From positions 124,001-188,000 of the forward strand of contig CALXDM010000002.1 in assembly GCA_944387065.1 (NCBI GenBank): a DNA stretch of 64,000 nucleotides, read 5' to 3'. This DNA comes from an uncultured Oscillospiraceae bacterium. Its GTDB lineage: Bacteria > Bacillota > Clostridia > Oscillospirales > Oscillospiraceae. The position numbers and the translations under genes are program-made. Shown piece by piece: positions 41,113 through 49,773 of this stretch. Each line of letters starts with the position of its first letter. Positions within the stretch are counted from its first letter, which is position 1. The notes under the pieces were generated by a model, which saw nothing but the letters and a program-made list of their open reading frames with translations, had not been told where the DNA came from and ran no database searches.

Positions 41113-41901
41113 CTATACCTCCATCCACCCGGAGCTCTCGCTCCTGGGAGCCACGCTCACCGCCACGTCTTGCCCGATCCGGGCCCCGACCGCCTCAATG
41201 GCCTGGCAGGCCGCTTGCCGGGCCCGCTCCGGCCGGTTGTTGTCCTGGGACAGGTGGGCCAGCACCACCCTCCGTGTCCCCTGTTCCACCGCCCAGGCCG
41301 CCAGCCGGCCCCCCATCTCATTGGATAGGTGCCCCCAGTCCCCTGCGATCCGCTCCTTCAAGGCGGGGGGATAGGACCCGTCCCGCAGCTGGGCCGGGTC
41401 ATAGTTAAACTCCCCGATCAGTGTGTCTGCCCCCCGGATAGCCCGGGCGGCCTCCCGAGTCACCTTCCCGGTGTCTGTGCAGAGGGCCAGCCGGCGGCGC
41501 CCCTTGGACACGGTGTAACCCACAGGGCAGGCGCAGTCGTGGCTGATGGGAAAGCTGCCCACAATGAGCTCTCCTAGGGCAAAGCCCTCCCCCGGGTCAA
41601 ACACCCGGAACCGTCCCTCAATCCCTGGGATGCGCCGGCAGATCTGCAGGGCCGTCCCCTGGGTGGCGTACAGCTCCACATCCAGCTGCCGGCACAGCAC
41701 TGGCAGGGCGCTGATGTGGTCGCTGTGCTCGTGGGTGATTAGCACCGCCGCCAGCTCTCGAGCCTCCAGGCCCAGCTCCCGCAGCCCCTGGGCGATCCGG
41801 CGGGCGGAGGTGCCCGCGTCCAACAGGATATGTAGCTTGCCGTCGGACACCACAGCGCAGTTTCCCGACGAGCCGCTGGCCAGTGTGGCCACCTTCAGCA
41901 T
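41113..41901 (-). CDS. walJ: MBL-fold hydrolase WalJ/YycJ
   Basis: 262 aa metallo-beta-lactamase fold. The N-terminus KVATLASGSSGNCAVVSDG and metal motif ITHEHSDHISALPVL are typical; further His residues lie in SHDCACP and LAHLSQDNNRP. WalJ homologues act as 5'-exonucleases in DNA repair or replication coordination. In Bacillus the gene ends the walRKHIJ operon; here walRK, yycH and yycI are 11-16 kb away. ATG at 41901 follows GGAGGGATGGG. Confidence 0.9.
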   Translation of the reverse strand: MLKVATLASGSSGNCAVVSDGKLHILLDAGTSARRIAQGLRELGLEARELAAVLITHEHSDHISALPVLCRQLDVELYATQGTALQICRRIPGIEGRFRVFDPGEGFALGELIVGSFPISHDCACPVGYTVSKGRRRLALCTDTGKVTREAARAIRGADTLIGEFNYDPAQLRDGSYPPALKERIAGDWGHLSNEMGGRLAAWAVEQGTRRVVLAHLSQDNNRPERARQAACQAIEAVGARIGQDVAVSVAPRSESSGWMEV

Positions 41902-41994
41902 ATCCCATCCCTCCATGCAAAAAGGGCGGCCGGAGCCGCCCCTTTCCGGTTTCTCTCTTGCATCGCCCTGACCCGTGTCCGCCGGGGCAGGCAC

Positions 41995-43299
41995 TCATCC
42001 CGCCGCGCTCACCTGTCCGGCGGGGTCTGGCACCTCTACGGCGCTGATGTCCGCACCCAGCCCGGACAGCTTGGCGATAATGTCCTCATAGCCCCGCTCG
42101 ATATGCTGGACATTGGACACCTCGCTGGTGCCCTGGGCGGCCAGCCCGGCGATGATCATGGCGGCCCCTGCCCGCAGGTCACAGGCCTCCATGGGCGCGC
42201 CGGTCAGCCGCTCCACCCCCTCCACAATGGCGATCTTCCCATCCACCTGGATCTTGGCCCCCAGGCGGCGGAACTCCTCAGTGTAGCGGTAGCGGTTGTC
42301 CCACACCCCTTCGGTGAGCACGCTGGTGCCCTGGGCCAAGCAGAGCACCGCGGCGATCTGGGGCTGCATATCGGTGGGAAACCCTGGATAAGGCATGGTC
42401 TTAATATTGGTGCGCTGCAAGGGGCCGTGGCGGGTGACGATGAGGCTGTCCCCCTCCTCCTCCACTTCCACCCCCATCTCCACCAGCTTTGCGGTGATGC
42501 ACTCCATGTGCTTGGGGATAATATTGTTGACCCGCACCTGCCCGCCGGCGGCGGCGACAGCAGCCATATAGGTGCCCGCCTCAATCTGGTCGGGTATGAT
42601 GGAGTACTCCCCGCCACACAGCCGATCCACCCCGCGGATCTTAATCACGTCGGTGCCCGCCCCCGCGATGTCCGCCCCCATGGAGTTGAGGAAATTGGCC
42701 AGGTCCACAATGTGGGGCTCCTTGGCCGCGTTCTCGATCACCGTCATCCCCTGGGCCAGTGCGGCGGCCAGCATCAGGTTCATAGTAGCCCCCACGGTGA
42801 CCACGTCCAGGTAGATCTGGGCTCCCTTCAAGCGGCCGTTCTTGGCCCTGGCGCACATGAAGCCGTTCTTCACTTCCACGTCGGCCCCCAAGGCAGTCAA
42901 TCCCTTGATGTGCTGGTCAATGGGCCGCCCGCCAAAGTCGCACCCGCCCGGCAGGGGCACCTCTGCCTGGCCAAACCGGCCCAGCAGCGCGCCCAGTAGG
43001 TAGTAGCTGGCCCGGATCTTCCGCCCCGCCTGATAGGAGATGGCCCGGTTATAGATGGCCCGGGCGTCCACCTCCACCGTGCTGCAGTTGAGCGCGCGCA
43101 CATTGGCGCCCAGCTCCTGCAAGATGTTCAGCATCAGCGTCACATCGCTGATCTGAGGAATATTCTCAATGCGGCAAATACCCTGTACCAGCAGGGCGGC
43201 GGGGATGATGCCCACCGCGGCGTTCTTCGCCCCGCTGATCTCCACACTCCCATAGAGCGGCTTGCCGCCGTGAATCACATATTTCTTCAACCTCTGCAC
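41995..43299 (-). CDS. murA: UDP-N-acetylglucosamine 1-carboxyvinyltransferase
   Basis: 434 aa EPSP-synthase fold, first committed step of peptidoglycan synthesis. SGAKNAAVGIIPAALL contains the essential Lys-Asn; LPGGCDFGGRPIDQHIKGL carries the catalytic Cys that fosfomycin attacks; the closing part has YPGFPTDMQPQIAAVLCLAQGTS. The start is probably GTG (Q-R-L-K-K-Y follows), with GGGAG upstream; the TTG three codons on is an alternative. A leader of about 190 nt precedes it. Confidence 0.95.
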   Translation of the reverse strand: MQRLKKYVIHGGKPLYGSVEISGAKNAAVGIIPAALLVQGICRIENIPQISDVTLMLNILQELGANVRALNCSTVEVDARAIYNRAISYQAGRKIRASYYLLGALLGRFGQAEVPLPGGCDFGGRPIDQHIKGLTALGADVEVKNGFMCARAKNGRLKGAQIYLDVVTVGATMNLMLAAALAQGMTVIENAAKEPHIVDLANFLNSMGADIAGAGTDVIKIRGVDRLCGGEYSIIPDQIEAGTYMAAVAAAGGQVRVNNIIPKHMECITAKLVEMGVEVEEEGDSLIVTRHGPLQRTNIKTMPYPGFPTDMQPQIAAVLCLAQGTSVLTEGVWDNRYRYTEEFRRLGAKIQVDGKIAIVEGVERLTGAPMEACDLRAGAAMIIAGLAAQGTSEVSNVQHIERGYEDIIAKLSGLGADISAVEVPDPAGQVSAAG

Positions 43300-43490
43300 C
43301 TCAACTCCCGGCCTGGCGCCGGTTTGGTATCATCCGTCGGATGAGGCATGGGCCCTTTCGTATGCCGGCCCTTCCGCCCAGGGCAGATGGGGCCGCTCGG
43401 GTGGGCGCCCTTTGGGCGCACCTCCGCCTGGCTGTGTGACAAATCGCCCCTGGCTTCAGGGGCGGGTGGTGTCTGGAGGTATGTCAACCG
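43300..43490 (-). promoter_or_regulatory. Long structured leader of murA
   Basis: About 190 nt between promoter and murA. It contains an 8-bp hairpin CGCCCCTG/CAGGGGCG (43445-43464 region) and a second GGGCGCCC/GGGCGC pair near 43410. No known riboswitch consensus was recognised. Could be an attenuator. Confidence 0.4.
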
Positions 43491-43495
43491 CAGAT

Positions 43496-43524
43496 ATTAT
43501 AGCATCCTGCCCTGCGGAACGCAA
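43496..43524 (-). promoter_or_regulatory. Sigma-A promoter of murA
   Basis: On the minus strand TTGCGT (43519-43524), a 17-bp spacer and TATAAT (43496-43501). Confidence 0.78.
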
Positions 43525-43628
43525 CCAGAATTTTTCTCAGCGCCTGTTTTGTGCCCTTGCCCGTTCATCATCCCCACCTTTGCCCTCTTTTATCCCCCTT
43601 TGAAATTGTGAATTTTCTGAAAACCCCC

Positions 43629-43657
43629 TTGCAAAACCCTGTGTTTCGTATTATAGT
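43629..43657 (+). promoter_or_regulatory. Sigma-A promoter of htpG
   Basis: TTGCAA (43629-43634), a 17-bp spacer and TATAGT (43652-43657), directly followed by the CIRCE operator. Confidence 0.8.
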
Positions 43658-43661
43658 TAAT

Positions 43662-43688
43662 TTAGCACTCAATAGTCCGGAGTGCTAA
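43662..43688 (+). promoter_or_regulatory. CIRCE operator (HrcA binding site)
   Basis: TTAGCACTC, nine bases, GAGTGCTAA: a perfect match to the CIRCE consensus, at the predicted transcription start of htpG. HrcA should repress htpG until heat shock. Confidence 0.96.
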
Positions 43689-43792
43689 CCCCGGTGGTTT
43701 CCAATCTTCTCGCCGTCCGGGGCTGGCGCCGGCTCTTTTTGCCAATGTTCTCAGCCAATTTCAACTGATTTATAATTAAGAGGTGTGTTCCC

Positions 43793-45697
43793 ATGGCAAA
43801 AAAACAGTTCAAAGCGGAATCCAAGCGCTTGATGGAGCTGATGATCCACTCCATCTACACCCACCGGGAGATCTTCCTGCGCGAGCTCATCTCCAACGCC
43901 AGCGACGCCATCGACAAGCTGGCCTACCTGGCCCTCACCGACGACTCGGTGCAGCTCAAGCGCAGCCAGATGAAGATCACCCTCACCCCCGACCGGGCCG
44001 CCCGCACCCTGACGGTGTCCGACAACGGCATCGGCATGACCCAGGAAGAGCTGGAGCGCAACCTGGGCACCATCGCCAAGAGCGGCTCGCTCCAGTTCAA
44101 GCAGGAGATGGACCAAAAGCAGGCTGCGGACATCATCGGCCAGTTCGGCGTGGGCTTCTACTCGGCCTTCATGGTGGCCGACCAGGTCACCGTCCTCACC
44201 CGCCGCCAAGGGGAGCAGAGCGCCTGGCGCTGGCAGTCGGAAGGGGCGGACGGCTATACCATCGCCCCCGCCCAGCGGGACGAGGTGGGCACCGACGTCA
44301 TCCTGCACCTGAAGGAGGACACCGAAGAGGAGTCATACAGCCAGTATCTGGACACTGATCACCTGCAGGAGCTGGTGAAGAAGTACTCCGACTATATCCG
44401 CCACCCCATCCGCATGGTGGTGGAGCAACGTCGGATGAAGGAGAAGCCGGCCGACGCCGGGGAGGACTACCAGCCCGAGTGGGAGAGCGTGGCCGAGGAG
44501 CAGACCATCAACTCCATGGTTCCCCTGTGGCAGCGCCCCCGCTCCAAGGTCAAGCAGGAGGAGTACGACCGGTTCTATCAGGACAAATTTCTGGATTGGC
44601 AGGCCCCACTGGCCACCATCACCACCTCTTCTGAGGGTACCGTCACCTTCAAAGCGCTGCTGTTCGTCCCCGCCGCCACTCCCTTTGACTTCTACACCCG
44701 GGAGTATGAGAAAGGCCTTCAGCTGTATTCCTCCGGGGTGCTCATCATGGACAAATGTGCCGACCTGCTGCCCGACTGCTTCCGGTTTGTCAAGGGGGTG
44801 GTGGACTCCCCCGACTTCTCTCTGAACATCTCCCGGGAGATGCTCCAGCACACCCGCCAGCTGCAGATCATCGCTGCCGCCCTGGAGAAAAAGATCAAGG
44901 CCGAGCTGCTCAAACTGCTCCAGGACAACCGGGAGCGGTATGAAAAGTTCTGGGATTCCTTTGGTCTGCAGCTGAAGTACGGCGTGGTGGAGCAGTATGG
45001 GGCCAAGAAGGAACTGCTGCGGGACCTGCTGCTGTTCCACACCTCCAAGGGGGACAAGCTGGTCACCCTGAAGGAGTATGTCCAGCGCATGGCCGAGGGC
45101 CAGCCCTTCCTGTACTACGTCAGCGCTCAGAGCGTGGAGCAGGCTGCCCGGCTGCCCCAAGTGGAGCGCATTGCCGACCAGGGTTACGAGATCCTCTACC
45201 TCACCCAGGAGGTGGACGAATTTGTGATCCAGGCCCTGGGCGAAGTGGAGGGCAAGCAGCTCAAGTCGGTGGCCGACCCCGACGCCCTGCCCGAGACGGA
45301 TGGGGAAAAGGCCGCCCAGGAGGAGCAGGAGGCTCAGGCCAAGCCGGTGCTGGACTTTGTCAAGGAAACGCTGGGGGACAAAATCCACGCCGCCCGGCTC
45401 TCCCGCATCCTCAAGTCCGCCCCGGTGTGCATGAGCGCCGACGGTCCCATGAGCCTGGAGATGGAGAAGTACTTCAGCAAGCTGGAGCACGGCGGGGGCA
45501 TGAAGGCCCAGCGGGTGCTGGAGCTCAACGCCCAGTCCGCGCCCTATGCCGCGCTGAAGGCCGCCCTGGAGGCTGGGGACCGGGACAAGGCGTCCAAGTA
45601 CGTCCAGATCCTGTACCATCAGGCGCTGCTGCTGGCCGGCCTGCCCATCGACGACCCCGCGGCCTACACCGAGCTGGTGTGCGCGCTGATGGTCTGA
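43793..45697 (+). CDS. htpG: Hsp90 chaperone HtpG
   Basis: 634 aa. The N-terminal GHKL ATPase has HREIFLRELISNASDAIDKL, VSDNGIGMTQEEL and IGQFGVGFYSAFMVAD; the middle domain has YKEY-like KGVVDSPDFSLNISREMLQ; the C-terminal dimer domain ends without the eukaryotic EEVD tail. It folds stress-denatured client proteins in an ATP cycle. AAGAGGTG precedes the ATG. Control by the CIRCE element upstream. Confidence 0.98.
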   Translation: MAKKQFKAESKRLMELMIHSIYTHREIFLRELISNASDAIDKLAYLALTDDSVQLKRSQMKITLTPDRAARTLTVSDNGIGMTQEELERNLGTIAKSGSLQFKQEMDQKQAADIIGQFGVGFYSAFMVADQVTVLTRRQGEQSAWRWQSEGADGYTIAPAQRDEVGTDVILHLKEDTEEESYSQYLDTDHLQELVKKYSDYIRHPIRMVVEQRRMKEKPADAGEDYQPEWESVAEEQTINSMVPLWQRPRSKVKQEEYDRFYQDKFLDWQAPLATITTSSEGTVTFKALLFVPAATPFDFYTREYEKGLQLYSSGVLIMDKCADLLPDCFRFVKGVVDSPDFSLNISREMLQHTRQLQIIAAALEKKIKAELLKLLQDNRERYEKFWDSFGLQLKYGVVEQYGAKKELLRDLLLFHTSKGDKLVTLKEYVQRMAEGQPFLYYVSAQSVEQAARLPQVERIADQGYEILYLTQEVDEFVIQALGEVEGKQLKSVADPDALPETDGEKAAQEEQEAQAKPVLDFVKETLGDKIHAARLSRILKSAPVCMSADGPMSLEMEKYFSKLEHGGGMKAQRVLELNAQSAPYAALKAALEAGDRDKASKYVQILYHQALLLAGLPIDDPAAYTELVCALMV

Positions 45698-45704
45698 TCC
45701 CCCC

Positions 45705-45733
45705 TTGACAGCCGGGCCGCTTTTGCGTATACT
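45705..45733 (+). promoter_or_regulatory. Sigma-A promoter of valS
   Basis: TTGACA (45705-45710), exactly 17 bp, TATACT (45728-45733). Confidence 0.85.
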
Positions 45734-45739
45734 GTCGGG

Positions 45740-45985
45740 GTAAACAGCTTGGATGGGAAGGAGTACGCGCCCCCTCCGATGCAGAGAGACGCCGGGTGGT
45801 GCAAGGCGTTGCGGAGGGCGCGTGGAAGGTGGTCCCGGAGCTTTGTCCCCGAACCGGCAACGGTAGGGGACGACGGTCCTCCCGTTACAGAGGCAATGAG
45901 CGCGCGCCCCATGGAGCGCGAATTCAGGTGGTACCGCGGTTTTTCCAATCGCCCTGAACCAAACATTGGTTCGGGGCGATTTTTA
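45740..45985 (+). promoter_or_regulatory. T-box riboswitch leader of valS
   Basis: A leader of about 245 nt with the hallmark AGGTGGTACCGCG (45926-45938), which pairs with the acceptor end of uncharged tRNA. The terminator hairpin follows (45947-45962 with 45966-45981, then T-run). Stem I features are visible (GCAGAGAGACGCC and GGTGGTGCAAGG); the specifier region GGAAGGTGGTCCC offers the valine codons GUG/GUC. Uncharged tRNA-Val should switch on valS. Confidence 0.94.
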
Positions 45986-46032
45986 CTGCACCATCGTAGG
46001 GCCCCCGGACGCTTCCCAAAGGAGTGGATCAC

Positions 46033-48663
46033 ATGAAGAAAGAGCTGCCCAAAGTCTACGAGCCCCAGGAGGTGGAGGGGCGCATCTACCGGATGTGGGA
46101 GCAGGCCGGCTGCTTTGCCGGCCGCCGGTCCCCCGTGCAAAAGCCCTTCACCATCGTCATGCCCCCGCCCAACGTCACCGGCCAGCTCCACATGGGCCAT
46201 GCCATGGACTGCACCCTTCAGGACATCCTCATCCGCTTTAAGCGGATGCAGGGTTATGCCGCCCTGTGGGTGCCCGGCACCGACCACGCGGGCATCGCCA
46301 CCCAGATCAAGGTGGAGGAAGAACTGCGGGTGAACGAGGGGGTGAGCCGCCACGACCTGGGCCGGGAGAAATTCCTGGAGCGGGTGTGGGAGTGGAAGAA
46401 CAAGTTTGGCGACCGCATCGTCCAGCAGCAGAAGAAGCTGGGCGCCTCCTGCGACTGGAACCGGGCCCGCTTCACCATGGACGAGGGCTGCTCCAAGGCT
46501 GTCCGGGAGGTGTTTGTCTCTCTGTATGAGAAGGGCCTGATCTACAAGGGCAGCCGCATCGTCAACTGGTGCCCGCACTGCGTCACCGCCCTGTCCGACG
46601 CGGAGGTGGAGTACAAGGACAAGCCCGGCCACCTCTGGCACATCAAATATCCCATTGTGGGCCAGCCGGGCCGGTATGTCATCGTGGCCACCACCCGGCC
46701 GGAGACCATGCTGGGGGACACCGGCGTGGCAGTCCATCCCGACGACAAGCGCTACCAAGACATTGTGGGCAAGCGCTGCCTGCTGCCCCTGATGGAGCGG
46801 GAGATCCCCATCGTAGCCGACGATTATGTGGACATGGAATTTGGCACCGGCTGCGTGAAGATGACCCCCGCCCACGACCCCAACGACTTTGAGGTGGGCC
46901 TGCGCCACAACCTGGAGTCCATCCGGGTGCTGGACGACCACGGGGTGGTCAACGAGCTGGGGGGCAAATACCAGGGCATGGACCGGTACGAGGCCCGCCG
47001 GGCGGTGGTGGCCGACCTGGAAGCGCTGGGCCTGCTGGATCGGGTGGAGGACCACCAGCACAACGTGGGCACCTGCTACCGCTGCGGCACCGACGTGGAG
47101 CCCATCATCTCCGCCCAGTGGTTTGTCAAGATGGCCCCCCTGGCGGAAGAGGCCCTGGGGGTGGTGCGGGACGGATCGGTCCGCTTTGTCCCCGATCGCT
47201 TTGCCAAGACCTATACCAACTGGATGGAGAACGTCCATGACTGGTGCATCTCCCGGCAGCTGTGGTGGGGCCACCAGATCCCGGTGTGGTACTGCGACGA
47301 CTGCGGCCACATGACCGTCACCCGGGAGGATCCCACCCAGTGCGCCCACTGCCACAGCCCCCGGATCACCCGGGACCCCGACGTGCTGGACACCTGGTTC
47401 TCCTCCGCCCTGTGGCCCTTCTCCACCCTGGGCTGGCCGGAGGACACCGAGGATCTGCGGAATTTCTATCCCACCGACGTGCTGGTCACCGGGTACGACA
47501 TCATCTTCTTCTGGGTGGCCCGGATGATCTTCTCCGGCTGCGCCCACACGGGCAAGCCCCCCTTCCACACCGTGCTCATCCACGGCCTGGTGCGGGATGA
47601 CAAGGGCCGCAAGATGTCCAAGAGTCTGGGCAACGGCATCGACCCGCTGGAGATGGCCGAGCGATACGGTGCGGACGCGCTGCGCTTCAACCTTATCACC
47701 GGCAACAGCCCAGGCAACGATATGCGTTTCTATGTGGAGAAGTGCGAGGCCATGCGCAACTTCGCCAACAAGATCTGGAACGCCAGCCGCTTCGTCCAAA
47801 TGAACCTGACTGTCGAGGACGCCCATCTGCCGGACCATCTGGAGCTGGAGGACCGGTGGATCCTGTGTCGGCTGGGGGAGGTCATCGGCGAGGTGACCGA
47901 GAACATGGAGTCCTTTGAGCTGGGGGTGGCCTCGGCCAAGGTGTACGACTTTCTCTGGAGCGATTTCTGTGACTGGTATATTGAGCTGACCAAGGCCCGC
48001 CTCCAGGGGGAGCAGGCCCAGGCCAAAGAGGACGCCCAGCGGGTGCTGGTGTTCGTGCTCACACAGACCCTCAAGCTTCTCCACCCCTTCATGCCCTTTC
48101 TCACCGAGGAGATCTGGCAGGCGCTGCCCCATGAAGGGGACTTCCTGATGCTCCAACCCTGGCCCCAGGCCGACCCCACCTGGGCCGACCGGGCGGCCAA
48201 GCAAGCCATGGAAGCCGTCATGGACGTGATCCGGGCCGTGCGGGCCCGCCGGGCCGAGATGCGGGTGCCCCCCTCCCGGAAGGCAGCCCTCACCATCGTC
48301 ACCGGACAGCAGGAGGTGTTTACCGCTGGCCAAGCCCACCTGCAACGGCTGGCCGGCGCCTCCAGCGTGGAGGTGCGGGGCGAGGATCTGGCTGACGCCG
48401 CCGGTATGGTGTGCCAGGTCACACCCGTGGCCAAGGTGTACCTGCCCCTGGCCCAGCTGGTGGACGTGGCCCAAGAGCGCGCCCGACTGCAAAAGGAGCT
48501 GGAGCGCACCCGGGGAGAGCGGCGTGGGCTGGAGGGCAAGCTGTCCAACCCAGGCTTCCTGAGTAAAGCCCCCCAGGCCGTGGTGGAGGGGGAGCGGGAG
48601 CGGGCGGCCAAGCTGGACGCTGTGATCGCCAAGCTGGAAGAGCAGCTGGCGGCCATGGGCTGA
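46033..48663 (+). CDS. valS: Valyl-tRNA synthetase
   Basis: 876 aa class I enzyme. HIGH-type motif PPPNVTGQLHMGHAMD (near residue 45), the CP1 editing domain with ATTRPETMLGDTGVAVHPDD, and KMSKSLGNGIDP near residue 530. The anticodon-binding domain follows, and a C-terminal coiled coil (RARLQKELERTRGERRGLEGKL) is typical of ValS. The start MKKELPKVYEP has AAAGGAG eight bases upstream; GTG three codons before is less likely. Confidence 0.98.
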   Translation: MKKELPKVYEPQEVEGRIYRMWEQAGCFAGRRSPVQKPFTIVMPPPNVTGQLHMGHAMDCTLQDILIRFKRMQGYAALWVPGTDHAGIATQIKVEEELRVNEGVSRHDLGREKFLERVWEWKNKFGDRIVQQQKKLGASCDWNRARFTMDEGCSKAVREVFVSLYEKGLIYKGSRIVNWCPHCVTALSDAEVEYKDKPGHLWHIKYPIVGQPGRYVIVATTRPETMLGDTGVAVHPDDKRYQDIVGKRCLLPLMEREIPIVADDYVDMEFGTGCVKMTPAHDPNDFEVGLRHNLESIRVLDDHGVVNELGGKYQGMDRYEARRAVVADLEALGLLDRVEDHQHNVGTCYRCGTDVEPIISAQWFVKMAPLAEEALGVVRDGSVRFVPDRFAKTYTNWMENVHDWCISRQLWWGHQIPVWYCDDCGHMTVTREDPTQCAHCHSPRITRDPDVLDTWFSSALWPFSTLGWPEDTEDLRNFYPTDVLVTGYDIIFFWVARMIFSGCAHTGKPPFHTVLIHGLVRDDKGRKMSKSLGNGIDPLEMAERYGADALRFNLITGNSPGNDMRFYVEKCEAMRNFANKIWNASRFVQMNLTVEDAHLPDHLELEDRWILCRLGEVIGEVTENMESFELGVASAKVYDFLWSDFCDWYIELTKARLQGEQAQAKEDAQRVLVFVLTQTLKLLHPFMPFLTEEIWQALPHEGDFLMLQPWPQADPTWADRAAKQAMEAVMDVIRAVRARRAEMRVPPSRKAALTIVTGQQEVFTAGQAHLQRLAGASSVEVRGEDLADAAGMVCQVTPVAKVYLPLAQLVDVAQERARLQKELERTRGERRGLEGKLSNPGFLSKAPQAVVEGERERAAKLDAVIAKLEEQLAAMG

Positions 48664-48694
48664 TTGCACTTTGATTGTTGCTCCCTCAAAGATC

Positions 48695-48726
48695 AAAAGC
48701 CCGCCGGCTTACGCCGGCGGGCTTTT
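48695..48726. terminator. Bidirectional terminator
   Basis: 14-bp perfect stem (48695-48708 and 48713-48726) with A4/T4 ends, between convergent valS and the HAAS gene. Confidence 0.9.
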
Positions 48727-48727
48727 C

Positions 48728-49300
48728 TCACGCAGTCCCCAACTGATTCAGCCCACGCTTTCTCCGGCTAACCGACCGGATGAACCACAGGGTCAGCTTC
48801 CAACATCCCCATCCCGCCAGGAACAGGAGCACCCCCACCAGGATGCACGCAAAGAAGGTGGGCACCGCCCCCAGGGAATAGCGTCCGATGCTCACGCCGA
48901 TCTGGGGGATATCCCGGCCCAGTAGGAAAAGCATCAGCCGCAGCGTCCCCGCAATCGGGCAGAGCACCCCGCTGATCATGAAGGCCACCGCTATCACACT
49001 GGTGGTGGGCAGCAGGATCATCCCGCCCAGCCCAGCGTAGCCGTAGAAGGAGATCACCGCGCCCAGCTTCCGCCAGCTGAACTGGGCGCTTTCCGTGATG
49101 GCCACCCCCAGATAGGCCTTTGCCAGCTTCCTGGGGTCGCCCAGCCGCTCCAGCACCTGCTCCGGGCTCAGTCCATGCTCCACCAACTCCAACATCTCGC
49201 TCTTGATCTCCCGCACGATGTCCACCCGTTCGGCAGCCGGCAGTTGCTTCAAGATTTTTTCCACCTTGTCCAGATAGTCATTCAATCGCTTGTCCATCAT
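48728..49300 (-). CDS. HAAS/DUF1700-type membrane signalling protein
   Basis: 190 aa. Residues 1-80 form the HAAS helical domain (DYLDKVEKILKQLPAAERVDIVREIKSEM, then LERLGDPRKLAKAYL). Four hydrophobic segments follow (for example VISFYGYAGLGGMILLPTTS and FFACILVGVLLFLAGWGCW). Genes of this kind are nearly always paired with a PadR repressor, as here. The start MMDKRLND lies eight bases after GGAGG and inside the end of the padR gene. Confidence 0.8.
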   Translation of the reverse strand: MMDKRLNDYLDKVEKILKQLPAAERVDIVREIKSEMLELVEHGLSPEQVLERLGDPRKLAKAYLGVAITESAQFSWRKLGAVISFYGYAGLGGMILLPTTSVIAVAFMISGVLCPIAGTLRLMLFLLGRDIPQIGVSIGRYSLGAVPTFFACILVGVLLFLAGWGCWKLTLWFIRSVSRRKRGLNQLGTA

Positions 49301-49640
49301 CCTCATCTCCTCCCTGCTCCATGGCCGCAATGGCCTGGGACAGTTCCCGCCACTGCGCGGACATCTCTTCCAAATAGGCCATTCCCTGCTGGGTTATGGA
49401 GTAGTATTTTCTGGGGGGCAGCCCCTGGGTGGTCTCCTGCCAAAACGAATCCAGGCACCCCTCCTTCAGCAGCCGCCGCAGCAGGGGATAGATGGTGCTC
49501 TCCTTGGTGGCCACCATGGGCCAGCGCTCCAGCTGGCTGATCAACTCATAGCCATAGCGGGGCTTGCGCTGGATCAGCAGCAGGATGCAAAACTCCAAGG
49601 TGCCCCGCTTGATCTGGGACTTCCACTCTTCCAAGTTCAT
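49278..49640 (-). CDS. PadR-family transcriptional regulator
   Basis: 120 aa. The winged helix reads IKRGTLEFCILLLIQRKPRYGYELISQLERW, then STIYPLLRRLLKEGCLDSFW and PPRKYYSITQQGMAYLEEM, all standard for PadR. It probably represses its own operon with the HAAS protein. GGGAGGTGAGGG precedes the ATG. Palindromes in its upstream region (49655-49710) are candidate operators. Confidence 0.9.
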   Translation of the reverse strand: MNLEEWKSQIKRGTLEFCILLLIQRKPRYGYELISQLERWPMVATKESTIYPLLRRLLKEGCLDSFWQETTQGLPPRKYYSITQQGMAYLEEMSAQWRELSQAIAAMEQGGDEDDGQAIE

Positions 49641-49654
49641 CTCCCTCACCTCCC

Positions 49655-49710
49655 GTATATACGATGCACCGCATAGTACTATTGTGCCAATGGTATATCG
49701 AAACAGTTTT
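49655..49710. promoter_or_regulatory. Palindromes upstream of padR
   Basis: CGTATATACG and ATAGTACTAT, two perfect 10-bp dyads within 30 bp in front of padR. Likely sites for PadR autoregulation. A clear -35/-10 pair was not resolved. Confidence 0.45.
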
Positions 49711-49773
49711 CGGTGGGAAACGTCAGCGCGGCGCGCCCAGCCACACAGGCTGGACGCGCCGCGTCACATTCCT

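Noticed and set aside
45664..48696. 1010-codon open frame on the minus strand across valS
   Set aside because: It is antisense to a complete valS with all motifs. Long shadows are common at this GC content, and the translation is low-complexity His/Gly/Leu/Val without domains.
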